Assembly: GCA_050633665.1 (NCBI GenBank)
Contig: JBOEGY010000003.1
Location: forward strand, 1 to 64,000
Length of the DNA stretch: 64,000 nucleotides
From: JAUIAI01 sp050633665
GTDB taxonomy: Bacteria > Pseudomonadota > Gammaproteobacteria > Burkholderiales > Burkholderiaceae_E
Reading direction: 5' to 3'
Made by a program: the position numbers and the translations under genes. Each line of letters opens with the position of its first letter. Position 1 is the first letter of the stretch. Below are positions 31,751-40,583 of the stretch, in pieces. The notes under the pieces are model-generated. The model did no database searches, had not been told where the DNA came from, and saw only the letters and a program-made list of their open reading frames with translations.

Positions 31751-32935
31751 ATGTCCCAGTCATCCCAAGACCTCAAGTATCGCATGCGCCTCGTCCCGGG
31801 GTTGTCGCAGGTCGATCCGCAAGCCTGGAATCGGCTGGTTGATGCAGAGCCGGGCTCGGTATTTGTTTGTTACGAGTGGCTTCGCGCGCTGGAAGACTCG
31901 GAATGTGTCGGCGAAAAAACCGGCTGGCAGCCCCTGCATCTGCTGCTGGAAGACGAGCAATCGGTACTGGTCGGCGCCATCCCTCTCTACGCCAAATACC
32001 ACTCGTATGGCGAGTATGTGTTCGACTGGGCCTGGGCCGATGCCTTTCAGCGCAACGGCCGCGAGTATTACCCGAAGCTGCTCAGCGCAGTACCGTTTAC
32101 CCCGATCGCAGGCGCCCGATTACTCACTGCCCCCGGCCCGAATCAGGCATTGATCCGACAAGCGCTGGCAGAGGCGTTGATTCAGCAGGCTAGCAAGGCC
32201 GGTGTTTCCTCAGCCCATGTGTTGTTCCCGGAGCCGGCCGCCCGTAAGGCGCTGGAAGACGCCGGGTACATGATTCGCCATGGCGTTCAGTTCCACTGGC
32301 ACAACCAGGGCTTTCAGGACTTCGACCAGTTTCTGGCCGCGATGAGCCAGCCCAAGCGCAAGAAGATCCGCGCCGAGCGACGCAAAGTTGCCCAGGCCGG
32401 CGTTAACTGCCAGCGGCTGGTTGGCTCAGAGATCACCGAAGCGCACTGGGCGTTTTTTATCCGCTGCTACAACCAAACTTACCGGGAGCACCACTCAACC
32501 CCGTATCTGAATCTCGCGTTTTTTGAGCAGGTGGCGGCCAGCAAACCCGAGACTTTCATCATGATCGTCGCCAGTTGCGACTCGGAACCCGTCGCGGCAA
32601 GTTTGCTGGTCCGTGATGATCAGCGCATCTACGGCCGCTACTGGGGCGCGCTGCGCTGGATCGGCCACCTGCACTTTGAAGTGGCCTATTACCAGACGAT
32701 TGAAGCGGCGATTGACCTGAACATCCAGGTGATAGAAGGCGGAGCCCAGGGCGAACACAAAATGTCGCGCGGATTCCTGCCGCAGCCGACCTGCTCGGCG
32801 CACTGGCTTGCCGAACAAGCGTTTGCCGACGCAGTTGATGATTTCCTGGCGCGTGAATCGCTGGCAATGAGTGGCTACATTGATGAGCTCAATGACCGCC
32901 AGCCGTTCAACAAGAGTATTGAGTCTTCTTCTTAA
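31751..32935 (+). CDS. GNAT-like / FemAB-like acyltransferase family protein
   Basis: The 394-residue product resembles the DUF482 group of GNAT-fold proteins (also called peptidogalycan-biosynthesis-like): EWLRALEDSECVGEKTGWQP, PLYAKYHSYGEYVFDWAWAD, SQPKRKKIRAERRKV, and near the end VIEGGAQGEHKMSRGFLPQP. These motifs are well conserved in the group, but substrates are not known. No signal peptide or membrane helix, so it is cytoplasmic. It ends overlapping the ppa stop from the opposite strand by 4 bases. Confidence 0.85.
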   Translation: MSQSSQDLKYRMRLVPGLSQVDPQAWNRLVDAEPGSVFVCYEWLRALEDSECVGEKTGWQPLHLLLEDEQSVLVGAIPLYAKYHSYGEYVFDWAWADAFQRNGREYYPKLLSAVPFTPIAGARLLTAPGPNQALIRQALAEALIQQASKAGVSSAHVLFPEPAARKALEDAGYMIRHGVQFHWHNQGFQDFDQFLAAMSQPKRKKIRAERRKVAQAGVNCQRLVGSEITEAHWAFFIRCYNQTYREHHSTPYLNLAFFEQVAASKPETFIMIVASCDSEPVAASLLVRDDQRIYGRYWGALRWIGHLHFEVAYYQTIEAAIDLNIQVIEGGAQGEHKMSRGFLPQPTCSAHWLAEQAFADAVDDFLARESLAMSGYIDELNDRQPFNKSIESSS

Positions 32936-33480
32936 TACGCCGGTTTGACTTCGGCTGAGTCGTAACGCTCAATGCCGGTTCTGATTTCACGCTCAGCCGC
33001 TGCCGGCCCGTCCCAGCCGACAATTTCAACCCACTTGCCTTTCTCGAGGTCTTTGTAGTGCTCGAAAAAGTGCTGAACCTGCGCAAGGCGGTCAGCGTTG
33101 ATATCCTCGTAAGACTTCCAATGGCTGTAAATCGGCAAGACTTTGTCGATAGGTACGGCCAGCAGCTTGGCGTCTTCGCCCGCTTCGTCTTTCATGTTGA
33201 GCATCCCAAGTGGGCGACACCGCACGACCGCACCAACGGTCACCGGAAACGGGGTAATAACCAGCACATCGACCGGATCGCCGTCATCGGCGATGGTATG
33301 GGGGACGTACCCGTAGTTACACGGGTAGTGCATGGAGGTTCCCATGAACCGATCGACAAACAGCGCGCCGGTTTCCTTATCGACTTCATACTTGATGGGG
33401 TCCGCAGCCATCGGAATTTCGATGATCACATTGATGTCGTTCGGGATGTCGCGGCCGTAGCCAACTCGGTCAAGGTTCAT
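32932..33480 (-). CDS. ppa: Inorganic pyrophosphatase
   Basis: Soluble family I pyrophosphatase, hydrolysing pyrophosphate to two phosphates and so driving biosynthetic reactions. The 182 residues include the signature DDGDPVDVLV with its metal-binding aspartates, KYEVDKETGALFVDRF near the N-terminus and HYPCNYGYVPHT. Length matches the E. coli enzyme. Convergent with, and overlapping by 4 bases, the GNAT-like gene. Confidence 0.96.
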   Translation of the reverse strand: MNLDRVGYGRDIPNDINVIIEIPMAADPIKYEVDKETGALFVDRFMGTSMHYPCNYGYVPHTIADDGDPVDVLVITPFPVTVGAVVRCRPLGMLNMKDEAGEDAKLLAVPIDKVLPIYSHWKSYEDINADRLAQVQHFFEHYKDLEKGKWVEIVGWDGPAAAEREIRTGIERYDSAEVKPAY

Positions 33481-33565
33481 GCTTAGTATTATCTCTCAAT
33501 CAAAGGTGGGATTTTAGTCAGTTTTGTTGCAATGCACAATAGCGTGCGAATGGAGACAGGAATCA

Positions 33566-34321
33566 ATGAGATTAGAAGGCAAAACAGCTCTGGTAACTGG
33601 CGCGGGGTCTGGGTTCGGAGAAGGCATTGCTCAGCGCTTCGCCCAGGAAGGCGCACGACTGATTATTAACGACATCAATGCCGAAAATGGCGAAAGAGTC
33701 GCTGAATCCATACGGGCGACGGGTGCTGAATGCCACTTTATTCAGGCAAACGTTGCCGATGGGGCCGATTTCGCCGCAAGCATCAAAGCCTCGATTGATC
33801 GTTACAACGGCCTGGACATTGTCGTGAACAATGCCGGCGTCTCCCACCTCAACCGCCCGATGCTGGAGGTCGACGAGGCAGAATTTGACCGCGTGTTCGC
33901 GATTAACGTCAAAAGCATCTACTGGTGCGCCCAGCATGCGGTGCCGGTCATGCAAAAGAAAGGCGGTGGCGCGATTATCAATATCGCCTCGACCGCCGGG
34001 GTCAGACCACGCCCCGGCCTGACCTGGTACAACGCCAGCAAAGGCGCACTCATCACATTAACCAAGAGCATGGCGGTCGAGCTGGCCCCGACCGGCATTC
34101 GTGTCAACGCGGTAAATCCGGTTGCCGGCGAAACCCCGTTGCTGGCCACCTTCATGGGAGAAGATACCCCTGAAAAGCGTGCTCAGTTTGTTTCAACCGT
34201 GCCGCTTGGGCGTCTGTCACAGCCATCGGATATTGCTACCGCCACTTTGTTTTATGCCGCTGACGAAGCCGCTTTCATTACGGGCACTTGTCTTGAGGTT
34301 GATGGCGGTCGCTGCATCTGA
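33566..34321 (+). CDS. SDR-family oxidoreductase (FabG-like)
   Basis: Short-chain dehydrogenase of 251 residues using NAD(P)H. It shows the cofactor motif TGAGSGFGEGIA, NNAG in LDIVVNNAGVSHL, the catalytic Ser in INIASTAG and YNASK with the Tyr and Lys, and a C-terminal FITGTCLEVDGGRCI. An Asp after the second strand (INDINAENG) favours NAD over NADP by general family knowledge. The substrate is unknown. I chose ATG 33566 (MRLEGKTALVTG) because AGGAA precedes it; the frame opens at 33524. Confidence 0.9.
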   Translation: MRLEGKTALVTGAGSGFGEGIAQRFAQEGARLIINDINAENGERVAESIRATGAECHFIQANVADGADFAASIKASIDRYNGLDIVVNNAGVSHLNRPMLEVDEAEFDRVFAINVKSIYWCAQHAVPVMQKKGGGAIINIASTAGVRPRPGLTWYNASKGALITLTKSMAVELAPTGIRVNAVNPVAGETPLLATFMGEDTPEKRAQFVSTVPLGRLSQPSDIATATLFYAADEAAFITGTCLEVDGGRCI

Positions 34322-34331
34322 GCGGTTTTAA

Positions 34332-35591
34332 TCAGTCCAGCCGATTAACCGACGGCGGCAGCGTCGTATCGGTCTGACCGGCCTCGGCGGGCACATCACC
34401 CGCCGAGGGTAATGACAAGACACCGGGCTTCTCGTTGGCCAGAGTCCGGTACAACTGGGTGGCCTCAGCACCCCGGCCGATTGCGTCGTACATTTCAGCC
34501 AGTGCCAGACGCGTAAACGGTGACGGTTCCAGTTCGTCTGCTTTCTTCAGAAATGCCTCTGCCTTACCCCACAAACCTTCGGCCAGACACAGCCGGCCAA
34601 GCGTAGCCAGTACCAGGGGATTGTCGGGGTGTCGGACCAGCCAGTTTTCGGCGCAGCGCAAGCGGTCGCTGTGTTTGATTGAATTCAACCGGGTAAACAG
34701 AATAAGCAGGCGCGGCTCAACCGACTCCAGTGTTCGCTTGTCTATTAATTTGAATGCCTGTTGCTCCTGACCACTCTGGGCAAACGCTTCGGCGGCCGCA
34801 ACGATGATGTCAACATTTTCACGGTCGGCTCTGGACAAGCCCTTGAACAATTGCTCGACCCGCCCTGGCACCGTCACTGACTCTTCAAACAAAGACTCAT
34901 AAGCGTTGACCCGGGTGGCCATGGCCGCCTGTTCCCCAAGGGCTTTCTTCTTGACCAGACGCGCAACCACCTCCAGGACGCGCTCCCATTGACCGGCCTG
35001 CTCCAGCGCCCTGAGTCGTAATCGCAATCCATAGTCGGAGCCGGCAGCCTTCGCGGGCAATGCATCCAGTGCTTCTAGCGCGGCGGCGGCATTCGTGCGA
35101 TCGACCGCAACCTCCGCCATGAACATCAGGCGCGCGTCACGCAAGCTGGGATAAGCCTGCAACAAATGCAACCATCGATCTCGCTCGGTCACATCGCCCT
35201 GCCGATCCGCCGCGCGAGCCGCCAGCAAGGTCGCCGCACCAGCGGTTTCCGGATGCTTCATCGCTGCAGTGGCAAGCCGCGCGACTTCGTCCGAGCGCCC
35301 TTCGTTCAACGCCAGCAACGCCTGCCGCAAAGACTCATTGGCCTGAACTTTCTGGCGCGATGCACGCCAATTCTTGAATGCTCCCGGCGCTCTGATCGCC
35401 TGCAAGCCCACCCGCACAATCAAATACAGCGCAATAAAGCCGCCGATCAATAAAAGTGCGGCGGTATTGGCGCCAACATCGAAACGATGCGGCGGCAAGA
35501 CGATTGAAACCATGCCATCCCGGTAACGCAGCAGCAAACCCAGCGCCACTGCCAGCACCAAGGCAACCGTCCAGGAAATCAATAGCTTCAT
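34332..35591 (-). CDS. hemY: HemY, membrane TPR protein of the haem cluster
   Basis: Not the Bacillus protoporphyrinogen oxidase of the same name: this is the proteobacterial HemY, a membrane protein of unknown exact role in tetrapyrrole synthesis. Two N-terminal helices (LLISWTVALVLAVALGLLLR and TAALLLIGGFIALYLIVRVG) precede a TPR-rich cytoplasmic or periplasmic domain (residues about 80-400). The GTRLALAEMYDAIGR-like repeat near the end is a clear TPR. Its ATG overlaps the hemX stop by 4 bases. Confidence 0.9.
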   Translation of the reverse strand: MKLLISWTVALVLAVALGLLLRYRDGMVSIVLPPHRFDVGANTAALLLIGGFIALYLIVRVGLQAIRAPGAFKNWRASRQKVQANESLRQALLALNEGRSDEVARLATAAMKHPETAGAATLLAARAADRQGDVTERDRWLHLLQAYPSLRDARLMFMAEVAVDRTNAAAALEALDALPAKAAGSDYGLRLRLRALEQAGQWERVLEVVARLVKKKALGEQAAMATRVNAYESLFEESVTVPGRVEQLFKGLSRADRENVDIIVAAAEAFAQSGQEQQAFKLIDKRTLESVEPRLLILFTRLNSIKHSDRLRCAENWLVRHPDNPLVLATLGRLCLAEGLWGKAEAFLKKADELEPSPFTRLALAEMYDAIGRGAEATQLYRTLANEKPGVLSLPSAGDVPAEAGQTDTTLPPSVNRLD

Positions 35592-36655
35592 GAGCGCCCT
35601 CGATCGGCTTGCGCCGGCAAATGCTTGCGAGCCGCCTGCAACGCCTTAAGACTTTGCTGAATGCTGCCGTCTGTAGGGGTGCCGGCAAGCGGTTCCAGTT
35701 CGGCGAGCGTCGCCAGGGCAGCAACAACCGTTTGGTCTGATTGGTCAAAATGCCGGTTCAGCCAGGCAACACAAAACGAGCGGTCGGCTTCAAAGCCGGC
35801 GCGATCGTGTTGTAGCAATGAAAGCCTGGCGCTGAGTAACCTGAGCCGCAGGTTCTCAGCCAGATAAAACCGTGCAGCCGCTGGCGTAAACCCCTGCCCG
35901 TCTGATTGGTCCGGCAGACTGACCAGCGCTTCGGACGACTTCACCACCCGTTTCCAGAAGCTGTCATCGGTTTTTTCTGCGTCGGCCCTGGCACCCGCCG
36001 AAGTTTGCGCCCTGGGGTCGCCCGGAAGCGCCAGATTCTCGACTTCGGCCGTCAACCGATGAAGCTGGTCTGCGGCCTGGACAATGCTTCGTTCGGATAA
36101 CTTGAGCAGCGCTTCCCGGTCACTGTCCAGGGCCCGGGCCAGTGCGATCAGTTGCGGCATCTGAGCGCGGGCGACTCTTTCACGCGCCGCGCCGAGCAGA
36201 CTCACCGGCGCGGCAAAATCGGTACTGCCGATCAACGCCCGGTTTGCCTGCGTCAGCAACGACTCAACCTCGTGTAGCGTCATCTGCAGACTGTCTTGCA
36301 AAGCGTTCTGGTAGAGCTGACGAAGCTGGTCTCGCTCCTGGCGCAGACGCTCGGCATCAGACTGCGCCGCCTCACTGGCTGCCATCGCACCGGGCAACCG
36401 ATCTTCAAGCCGTGACAATCTGACCATCACCCCGTTGGATTTATCGGCCGCGGGCGTTGCGTTAGATCTCGTTGACTCAGTCTCACCCGGAGCCCGCGCC
36501 GGGACACTCGCGCCCTGCCCGGCATCAATGGTTGTCGTGTGAATCCAGAAAACGTAGGCGGCGCAGCCCAGGGCGACCAACATCGCAAGCCAGGAAACGG
36601 ATGCATTGCCGGCCACCCGTCGAGCGCCGGCAACTCGCAAGCGTTTGGTTGTCAT
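35588..36655 (-). CDS. hemX: HemX, membrane protein of the haem cluster
   Basis: HemX family (uroporphyrinogen-III C-methyltransferase-like by name, without methyltransferase motifs). One N-terminal membrane helix (SVSWLAMLVALGCAAYVFWI) is followed by a coiled coil (VRLSRLEDRL, SEAAQSDAERLRQERDQLRQ) and a helical domain with QADRAGF-type and FYLAENLRLRLLSARLSLLQ segments typical of the family. ATG 36655 (MTTKRLR) is chosen because it gives a normal N-terminus; the frame opens at 36718, inside hemD. Between hemD and hemY, as in other gammaproteobacteria. Confidence 0.9.
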   Translation of the reverse strand: MTTKRLRVAGARRVAGNASVSWLAMLVALGCAAYVFWIHTTTIDAGQGASVPARAPGETESTRSNATPAADKSNGVMVRLSRLEDRLPGAMAASEAAQSDAERLRQERDQLRQLYQNALQDSLQMTLHEVESLLTQANRALIGSTDFAAPVSLLGAARERVARAQMPQLIALARALDSDREALLKLSERSIVQAADQLHRLTAEVENLALPGDPRAQTSAGARADAEKTDDSFWKRVVKSSEALVSLPDQSDGQGFTPAAARFYLAENLRLRLLSARLSLLQHDRAGFEADRSFCVAWLNRHFDQSDQTVVAALATLAELEPLAGTPTDGSIQQSLKALQAARKHLPAQADRGRS

Positions 36656-36690
36656 AAAAATCCGAGGAAAAGGTTTTGTTATGGGTTCGT

Positions 36691-37473
36691 TCAGCGCATC
36701 GACTGACGTTGCCACCATTGTATCGCCCCGACGGCCATTGAATTGTCGCCGGGTGCCGGCACCATCACCTGAAAACCACCGTCAGTCAGCTTTTGGGCGA
36801 TCCGGGGATGGCTGACCATGCAGGGTTGCTGGCGCAGCCACGACTCAAAAGGCTTGCCCGTCGACCACGCGCACAATTGCCCGGCGTGGGCCACGCTGGT
36901 GACCAGGACCAGCGTCGGTTGATCCGACTGCGCAAGCCGTTCAAGCGCGGTCACTTCCTGGTCTTGCGGGGTCAACGACTGACGCTCGTATAGACACGCG
37001 ACCGTGACCGACACAGCTTGCTTGCGATAGCTGTCAATCCAGTCGTCGCGCCCCTGAAGGCCGCGAATCACCAGAATCGATTGCAAGGCGTCCGCGCGCA
37101 TGGCCGGCTCGACCAGCAAGGCATCAGCATCAAACGGGGACTGGCTCGGGCGGATAATCTTGTCAGTGCTTATCAAGTCACCGGCCTGGGCAAGCAGGCT
37201 CGCCTCGGTGCCCGCGCCGATAACCGCAATCGCGCCATCGCAGGCGCTGGCAAGCGCCGCGAGCTGATCGCGGGCAAACCAGACGGCCGACGGGCTGACG
37301 AAAATAACCCGGTCATAAGAGTGACTTAAACAGTCGGTCAGTTTCCGCGCGCCGCCAGGCAATGGTGTCAACTGCGAAAAACTCAATCGCCTGGCGGTGA
37401 TTCCGGCCGCTTCAATTTGTTTGGCAATCCCCGTTACCCGCGGCCCGGGTTGGGTTAGAAGGACGGTAGCCAA
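36691..37473 (-). CDS. hemD: Uroporphyrinogen-III synthase
   Basis: Closes hydroxymethylbilane with inversion of ring D to give uroporphyrinogen III, the precursor of haem, sirohaem and cobalamin. The family is poorly conserved; the assignment rests on weak matches (VLLTQPGPRVTGIAKQIEAA at the start, YDRVIFVSPSAVWFA, VTACLYERQ-like region, LVLVTSVAHAGQLCAW) and on position directly after hemC, with which it overlaps by 19 bases. Length 260 is normal. Confidence 0.9.
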   Translation of the reverse strand: MATVLLTQPGPRVTGIAKQIEAAGITARRLSFSQLTPLPGGARKLTDCLSHSYDRVIFVSPSAVWFARDQLAALASACDGAIAVIGAGTEASLLAQAGDLISTDKIIRPSQSPFDADALLVEPAMRADALQSILVIRGLQGRDDWIDSYRKQAVSVTVACLYERQSLTPQDQEVTALERLAQSDQPTLVLVTSVAHAGQLCAWSTGKPFESWLRQQPCMVSHPRIAQKLTDGGFQVMVPAPGDNSMAVGAIQWWQRQSMR

Positions 37474-38426
37474 CGCTGGGCGCCTTGTGCGAGCAGGTCT
37501 GCGGCCGCCCGCTCGCCAAGCGCGTCGGCCTGGTCGAGGGTGGACACGTCGCCACTGACCAATGACTCAAGCACTTCTGTGCCATCGGGTGCGGCAACCC
37601 GGGCACACAACTCCAGATCACCCGAACCGTTAGGCTGACAAAACGCGGCCAGCGGCACCCGACAACTGCCGCCGAGGCGCCGCGAGACGGCACGCTCGAC
37701 CGTTACTTCGAGGGTCGTCCTGGCATCAACCAATGGCGCCAGCCAGGCCTGCATGTCCTCCCGATCGCGGCGGATTTCGATTCCCAGCGCGCCCTGACCG
37801 GCAGCCGGCAGGCTCAGTGGGGGCGGAATGATTGAGCGGATGCGTTCCGCAAAACCCAGTCGCTTGAGTCCGGCGGCAGCCAGAATGATCGCGTCATACT
37901 CGCCGCGGTCCAGTTTGGCCATCCGGGTATTGATGTTGCCGCGCAAAGGCAGGATTTTCAGCCGGGGAAACTGCGCCAGCACCTGCGCCGCCCGCCGCAA
38001 ACTGGACGTCCCCAGCCGAGCGCCGTCCGGCAGCGATTCAAGATCGGCATATTCAGACGAAACAAAAGCATCGCGAGGATCCTCACGAGCCATGATCGCG
38101 GCCAGAGAAAAACCGTCAGGCATGTCCATGGGGACATCTTTTAGCGAATGCACCGCCAGGTCTGCGCGGCCATCCAGTAATGCAACTTCCAGCTCTTTGA
38201 TGAACAAGCCTTTGCCGCCAATTTCGGACAGCGGCTTGTCGAGGATGCGATCGCCCTGGGTGGTCATGCCCAGAATGCTGACCTCACACTGCGGATACAA
38301 CCGGCGCAGGCGCTCTTGTACATGTAGCGCCTGCCACATGGCCAGTCGGCTCTCACGCGAGGCAATAACGAGTTTTTGAGGAAGCGGGTTGTCAGTGACG
38401 ACAGCTTTCAATTCGGGATCAGACAT
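37455..38426 (-). CDS. hemC: Porphobilinogen deaminase (hydroxymethylbilane synthase)
   Basis: Joins four porphobilinogen units into hydroxymethylbilane. The 323 residues include the start region VIASRESRLAMWQALHVQER, the substrate-binding arginines in RLGTSSLRRAAQVLAQFP, the catalytic Asp in FIKELEVALLDGRADLAVHS, and the Cys in RRLGGSCRVPLAAF that carries the dipyrromethane cofactor. Downstream of algR after two GC-rich hairpins; first of hemC-D-X-Y. Confidence 0.97.
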   Translation of the reverse strand: MSDPELKAVVTDNPLPQKLVIASRESRLAMWQALHVQERLRRLYPQCEVSILGMTTQGDRILDKPLSEIGGKGLFIKELEVALLDGRADLAVHSLKDVPMDMPDGFSLAAIMAREDPRDAFVSSEYADLESLPDGARLGTSSLRRAAQVLAQFPRLKILPLRGNINTRMAKLDRGEYDAIILAAAGLKRLGFAERIRSIIPPPLSLPAAGQGALGIEIRRDREDMQAWLAPLVDARTTLEVTVERAVSRRLGGSCRVPLAAFCQPNGSGDLELCARVAAPDGTEVLESLVSGDVSTLDQADALGERAAADLLAQGAQRWLPSF

Positions 38427-38464
38427 AGTGCCCGAAAGTGTACCGGAGATGGACCGGCAAGAGC

Positions 38465-38512
38465 GGCGCCAGCGAGCGGCGCCCGAGCCGGGCGCCTGAG
38501 CTTCAGGCGCCC
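38465..38512. terminator. Two GC-rich hairpins between algR and hemC
   Basis: GGGCGCCTGA-GCT-TCAGGCGCCC (38490-38512) is a perfect 10-bp stem with a three-base loop, and GGCGCC-AGCGAGC-GGCGCC (38465-38483) forms a second stem. They lie between the algR stop and the hemC start on the minus strand. No T-run follows, so they may pause, attenuate or protect the transcript rather than fully end it. Confidence 0.55.
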
Positions 38513-38522
38513 TGCGCGATCC

Positions 38523-39323
38523 CTAACTCACCAGATTCTTAACCGAGGACCACTGGCGTCGACTGACCGGCAAACGCTCATCAATGTCGCGCATTACCAC
38601 TTGCCAGTAAGGGTCACCGGCTTCATTCTCACCAGACGGCGTGACCCGTTCAAAACCGGCAATCGCCGGTCGGGCGACCAGTGCATTGCGGTGAATCCGC
38701 ACGAAGCGGTCACTGAACTCATCTTCGAGCGCGGTAAGCGACTCTTCGATCAGGAATTCACGCTCATTGGTCCGGACCGTGATGTATTTGAGCTCAGCCT
38801 TCAGGTAGACAATCTGTTCCAGCGGCACCAGGATGACACGGCCACGCTCATGGACTGACAAATGACGGCGGCGGGTCGAGGTTGCGCGGGCCAGTTGGTC
38901 GATCGCATCGGCATGCTCAGAAGGGGTGCGGGCAATCGCCTTATGCAAAGCTTCCAGCAAACGCTGGGCACGCACCGGCTTGAGCAGGTAGTCAACCGCC
39001 CTGACCTCAAACGCTTCGACAGCAAACTCGTCGAACGCCGTCACAAAAATAATCAGCGGCATCGGCTTGGGACTTTCGCCGGTTTGCGCCCGCACTGAGA
39101 TATGCCGAGCCAGCTCAATACCGGTCATGTTCGGCATCTGAATGTCGAGCAGGACGATCTGCGGCTCGTTTAACTCAATTTGAGACAACGCCTCTGGTGC
39201 ATTGGCCGCCTCGCCCAGGATGCGATGCGGAAAATCCGGGGACAAGTCAGCCAGCAGTTCGCGTAATCGCGAACGGGCTACCGGTTCGTCATCAACGATC
39301 AGTATCGAGGTTGGGTTTGACAT
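38523..39323 (-). CDS. algR: LytTR-type response regulator AlgR
   Basis: Response regulator paired with AlgZ. In Pseudomonas it controls alginate and twitching; targets here are unknown. The 266 residues have a receiver domain (ILIVDDEPVARSRLRELLAD, phospho-acceptor Asp in IVLLDIQMPNMTG, Lys in DYLLKPVRAQR) and a LytTR DNA-binding domain (VYLKAELKYITVRTNEREFL, RIHRNALVARPAI). ATG 39323 (MSNPTSILIVDD) follows GAGAGAAG; the frame opens at 39413. It overlaps the algZ end by 32 bases. Confidence 0.93.
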   Translation of the reverse strand: MSNPTSILIVDDEPVARSRLRELLADLSPDFPHRILGEAANAPEALSQIELNEPQIVLLDIQMPNMTGIELARHISVRAQTGESPKPMPLIIFVTAFDEFAVEAFEVRAVDYLLKPVRAQRLLEALHKAIARTPSEHADAIDQLARATSTRRRHLSVHERGRVILVPLEQIVYLKAELKYITVRTNEREFLIEESLTALEDEFSDRFVRIHRNALVARPAIAGFERVTPSGENEAGDPYWQVVMRDIDERLPVSRRQWSSVKNLVS

Positions 39324-40470
39324 CTCTGCGTCTTCTCTCTTTTCTGTAAGGAAACACCAAGGTGGCTCTGAAGAGTCCGTCCTCGGCAGCGGTAACCAAC
39401 TGCCCTTCCACATCGAACGTCAGAGACAATCTCTCCCGTATGTTCGACAAGGCCATCTGGTTACCAGGTCGGGTCGGTTGCGCTTCCGCAAGCGGATTAA
39501 CAATATCGACCCGGACTCTTTCACCAGTTTTGGCAATCGTTATGGTGATTTGACCACGCTCACTGCGGGGTTCAATGCCGTGATGAACGGCATTTTCAAT
39601 CAGGGGTTGCAACAATAGCGACGGTAACAAGGCGTCACCGGGCATATCTTCCACATGCCATTCAACGCTGAGGCGCTCAGGCAGTCGTAGCTTTTCAATC
39701 TCCAGATACTCTTTGCAGAGCAGGACTTCTTCATCCAGCGGCACCAGCTCGCGGCTGTCCTTCATAAACACTCTGAACAGATCAGCGAGATTCTCGAGTG
39801 TGCGTTCAGCCTGACGGGCATCACTGCGCATCAGACCCAAAACGGTATTCAGACTGTTAAACAGGAAATGCGGCCGAATCCGGGCCTGCAAGGCCTGGAG
39901 CCGGCCTTCCGCCTGTGCCGGCTGCAGAGACAGATTGCGCAACGACAACCAGGTAACCAGCGCGGCCGTGATTCCGGCAGCCAGCAAGCCCTTGGCCGCG
40001 GCCCAGCCGATCAGGTCCAGCCCCCGCAGATCAGGGGCCAGAACCGAGGACACCACCAGGCAGACCAGCGTGGTCACGCTGGCAGCAACCGCCAGGCCGA
40101 TCGCCCATTGCAGAACACGCGGCGAGCCATTAACCGCTTTGCGCAGCGGACACAGCAGTGCCAGGGTTACCAACACGGCGGGTTCAGCGACGGCGGCGGC
40201 GGTCAGAAACGCGGCAAACGCCGCTTTGAGGCTGGAAGCACTGGCCAGCGTCACGAGGACCAGACCAATATTGACGACGCCCATCACCCGGACGATTGTG
40301 CCGAGGTTGCAACAATCGGGCAGGACGGGAAACCCGGCACCATCGGTTTGTCTTCTGGCCTGCTCTGCTTCGATCTGAGCAGTGCTCGCAGGCTTCCCCA
40401 CCGCAGGCTTTCTGGCCGCAGCCATACTGCCTGCCGGTGCCGAGCCGGCGGTTTGCACTGTGTTGGTCAT
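39292..40470 (-). CDS. algZ: LytS/FimS-type sensor histidine kinase AlgZ
   Basis: Membrane histidine kinase of the LytS group. After an unusual Ala/Thr-rich cytoplasmic leader (about residues 1-50) come four predicted membrane helices (about 60-170), then the His_kinase domain with the phospho-His in RIRPHFLFNSLNTVLGLMR and a HATPase with PLIENAVHHGIEPR. It is first in algZ-algR-hemC and diverges from argH, exactly the Pseudomonas order, which supports the name. Input signal unknown. Confidence 0.9.
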   Translation of the reverse strand: MTNTVQTAGSAPAGSMAAARKPAVGKPASTAQIEAEQARRQTDGAGFPVLPDCCNLGTIVRVMGVVNIGLVLVTLASASSLKAAFAAFLTAAAVAEPAVLVTLALLCPLRKAVNGSPRVLQWAIGLAVAASVTTLVCLVVSSVLAPDLRGLDLIGWAAAKGLLAAGITAALVTWLSLRNLSLQPAQAEGRLQALQARIRPHFLFNSLNTVLGLMRSDARQAERTLENLADLFRVFMKDSRELVPLDEEVLLCKEYLEIEKLRLPERLSVEWHVEDMPGDALLPSLLLQPLIENAVHHGIEPRSERGQITITIAKTGERVRVDIVNPLAEAQPTRPGNQMALSNIRERLSLTFDVEGQLVTAAEDGLFRATLVFPYRKERRRRDVKPNLDTDR

Positions 40471-40583
40471 GTTGGATACTAGAATTAGAGGATACGACTA
40501 CGCACAGCCGAGCATAGCGACCGATATAATCGGCTGACCAGAACAACTCACCCAACCTGTTGTCTTTTATCGACAAATTTGAC

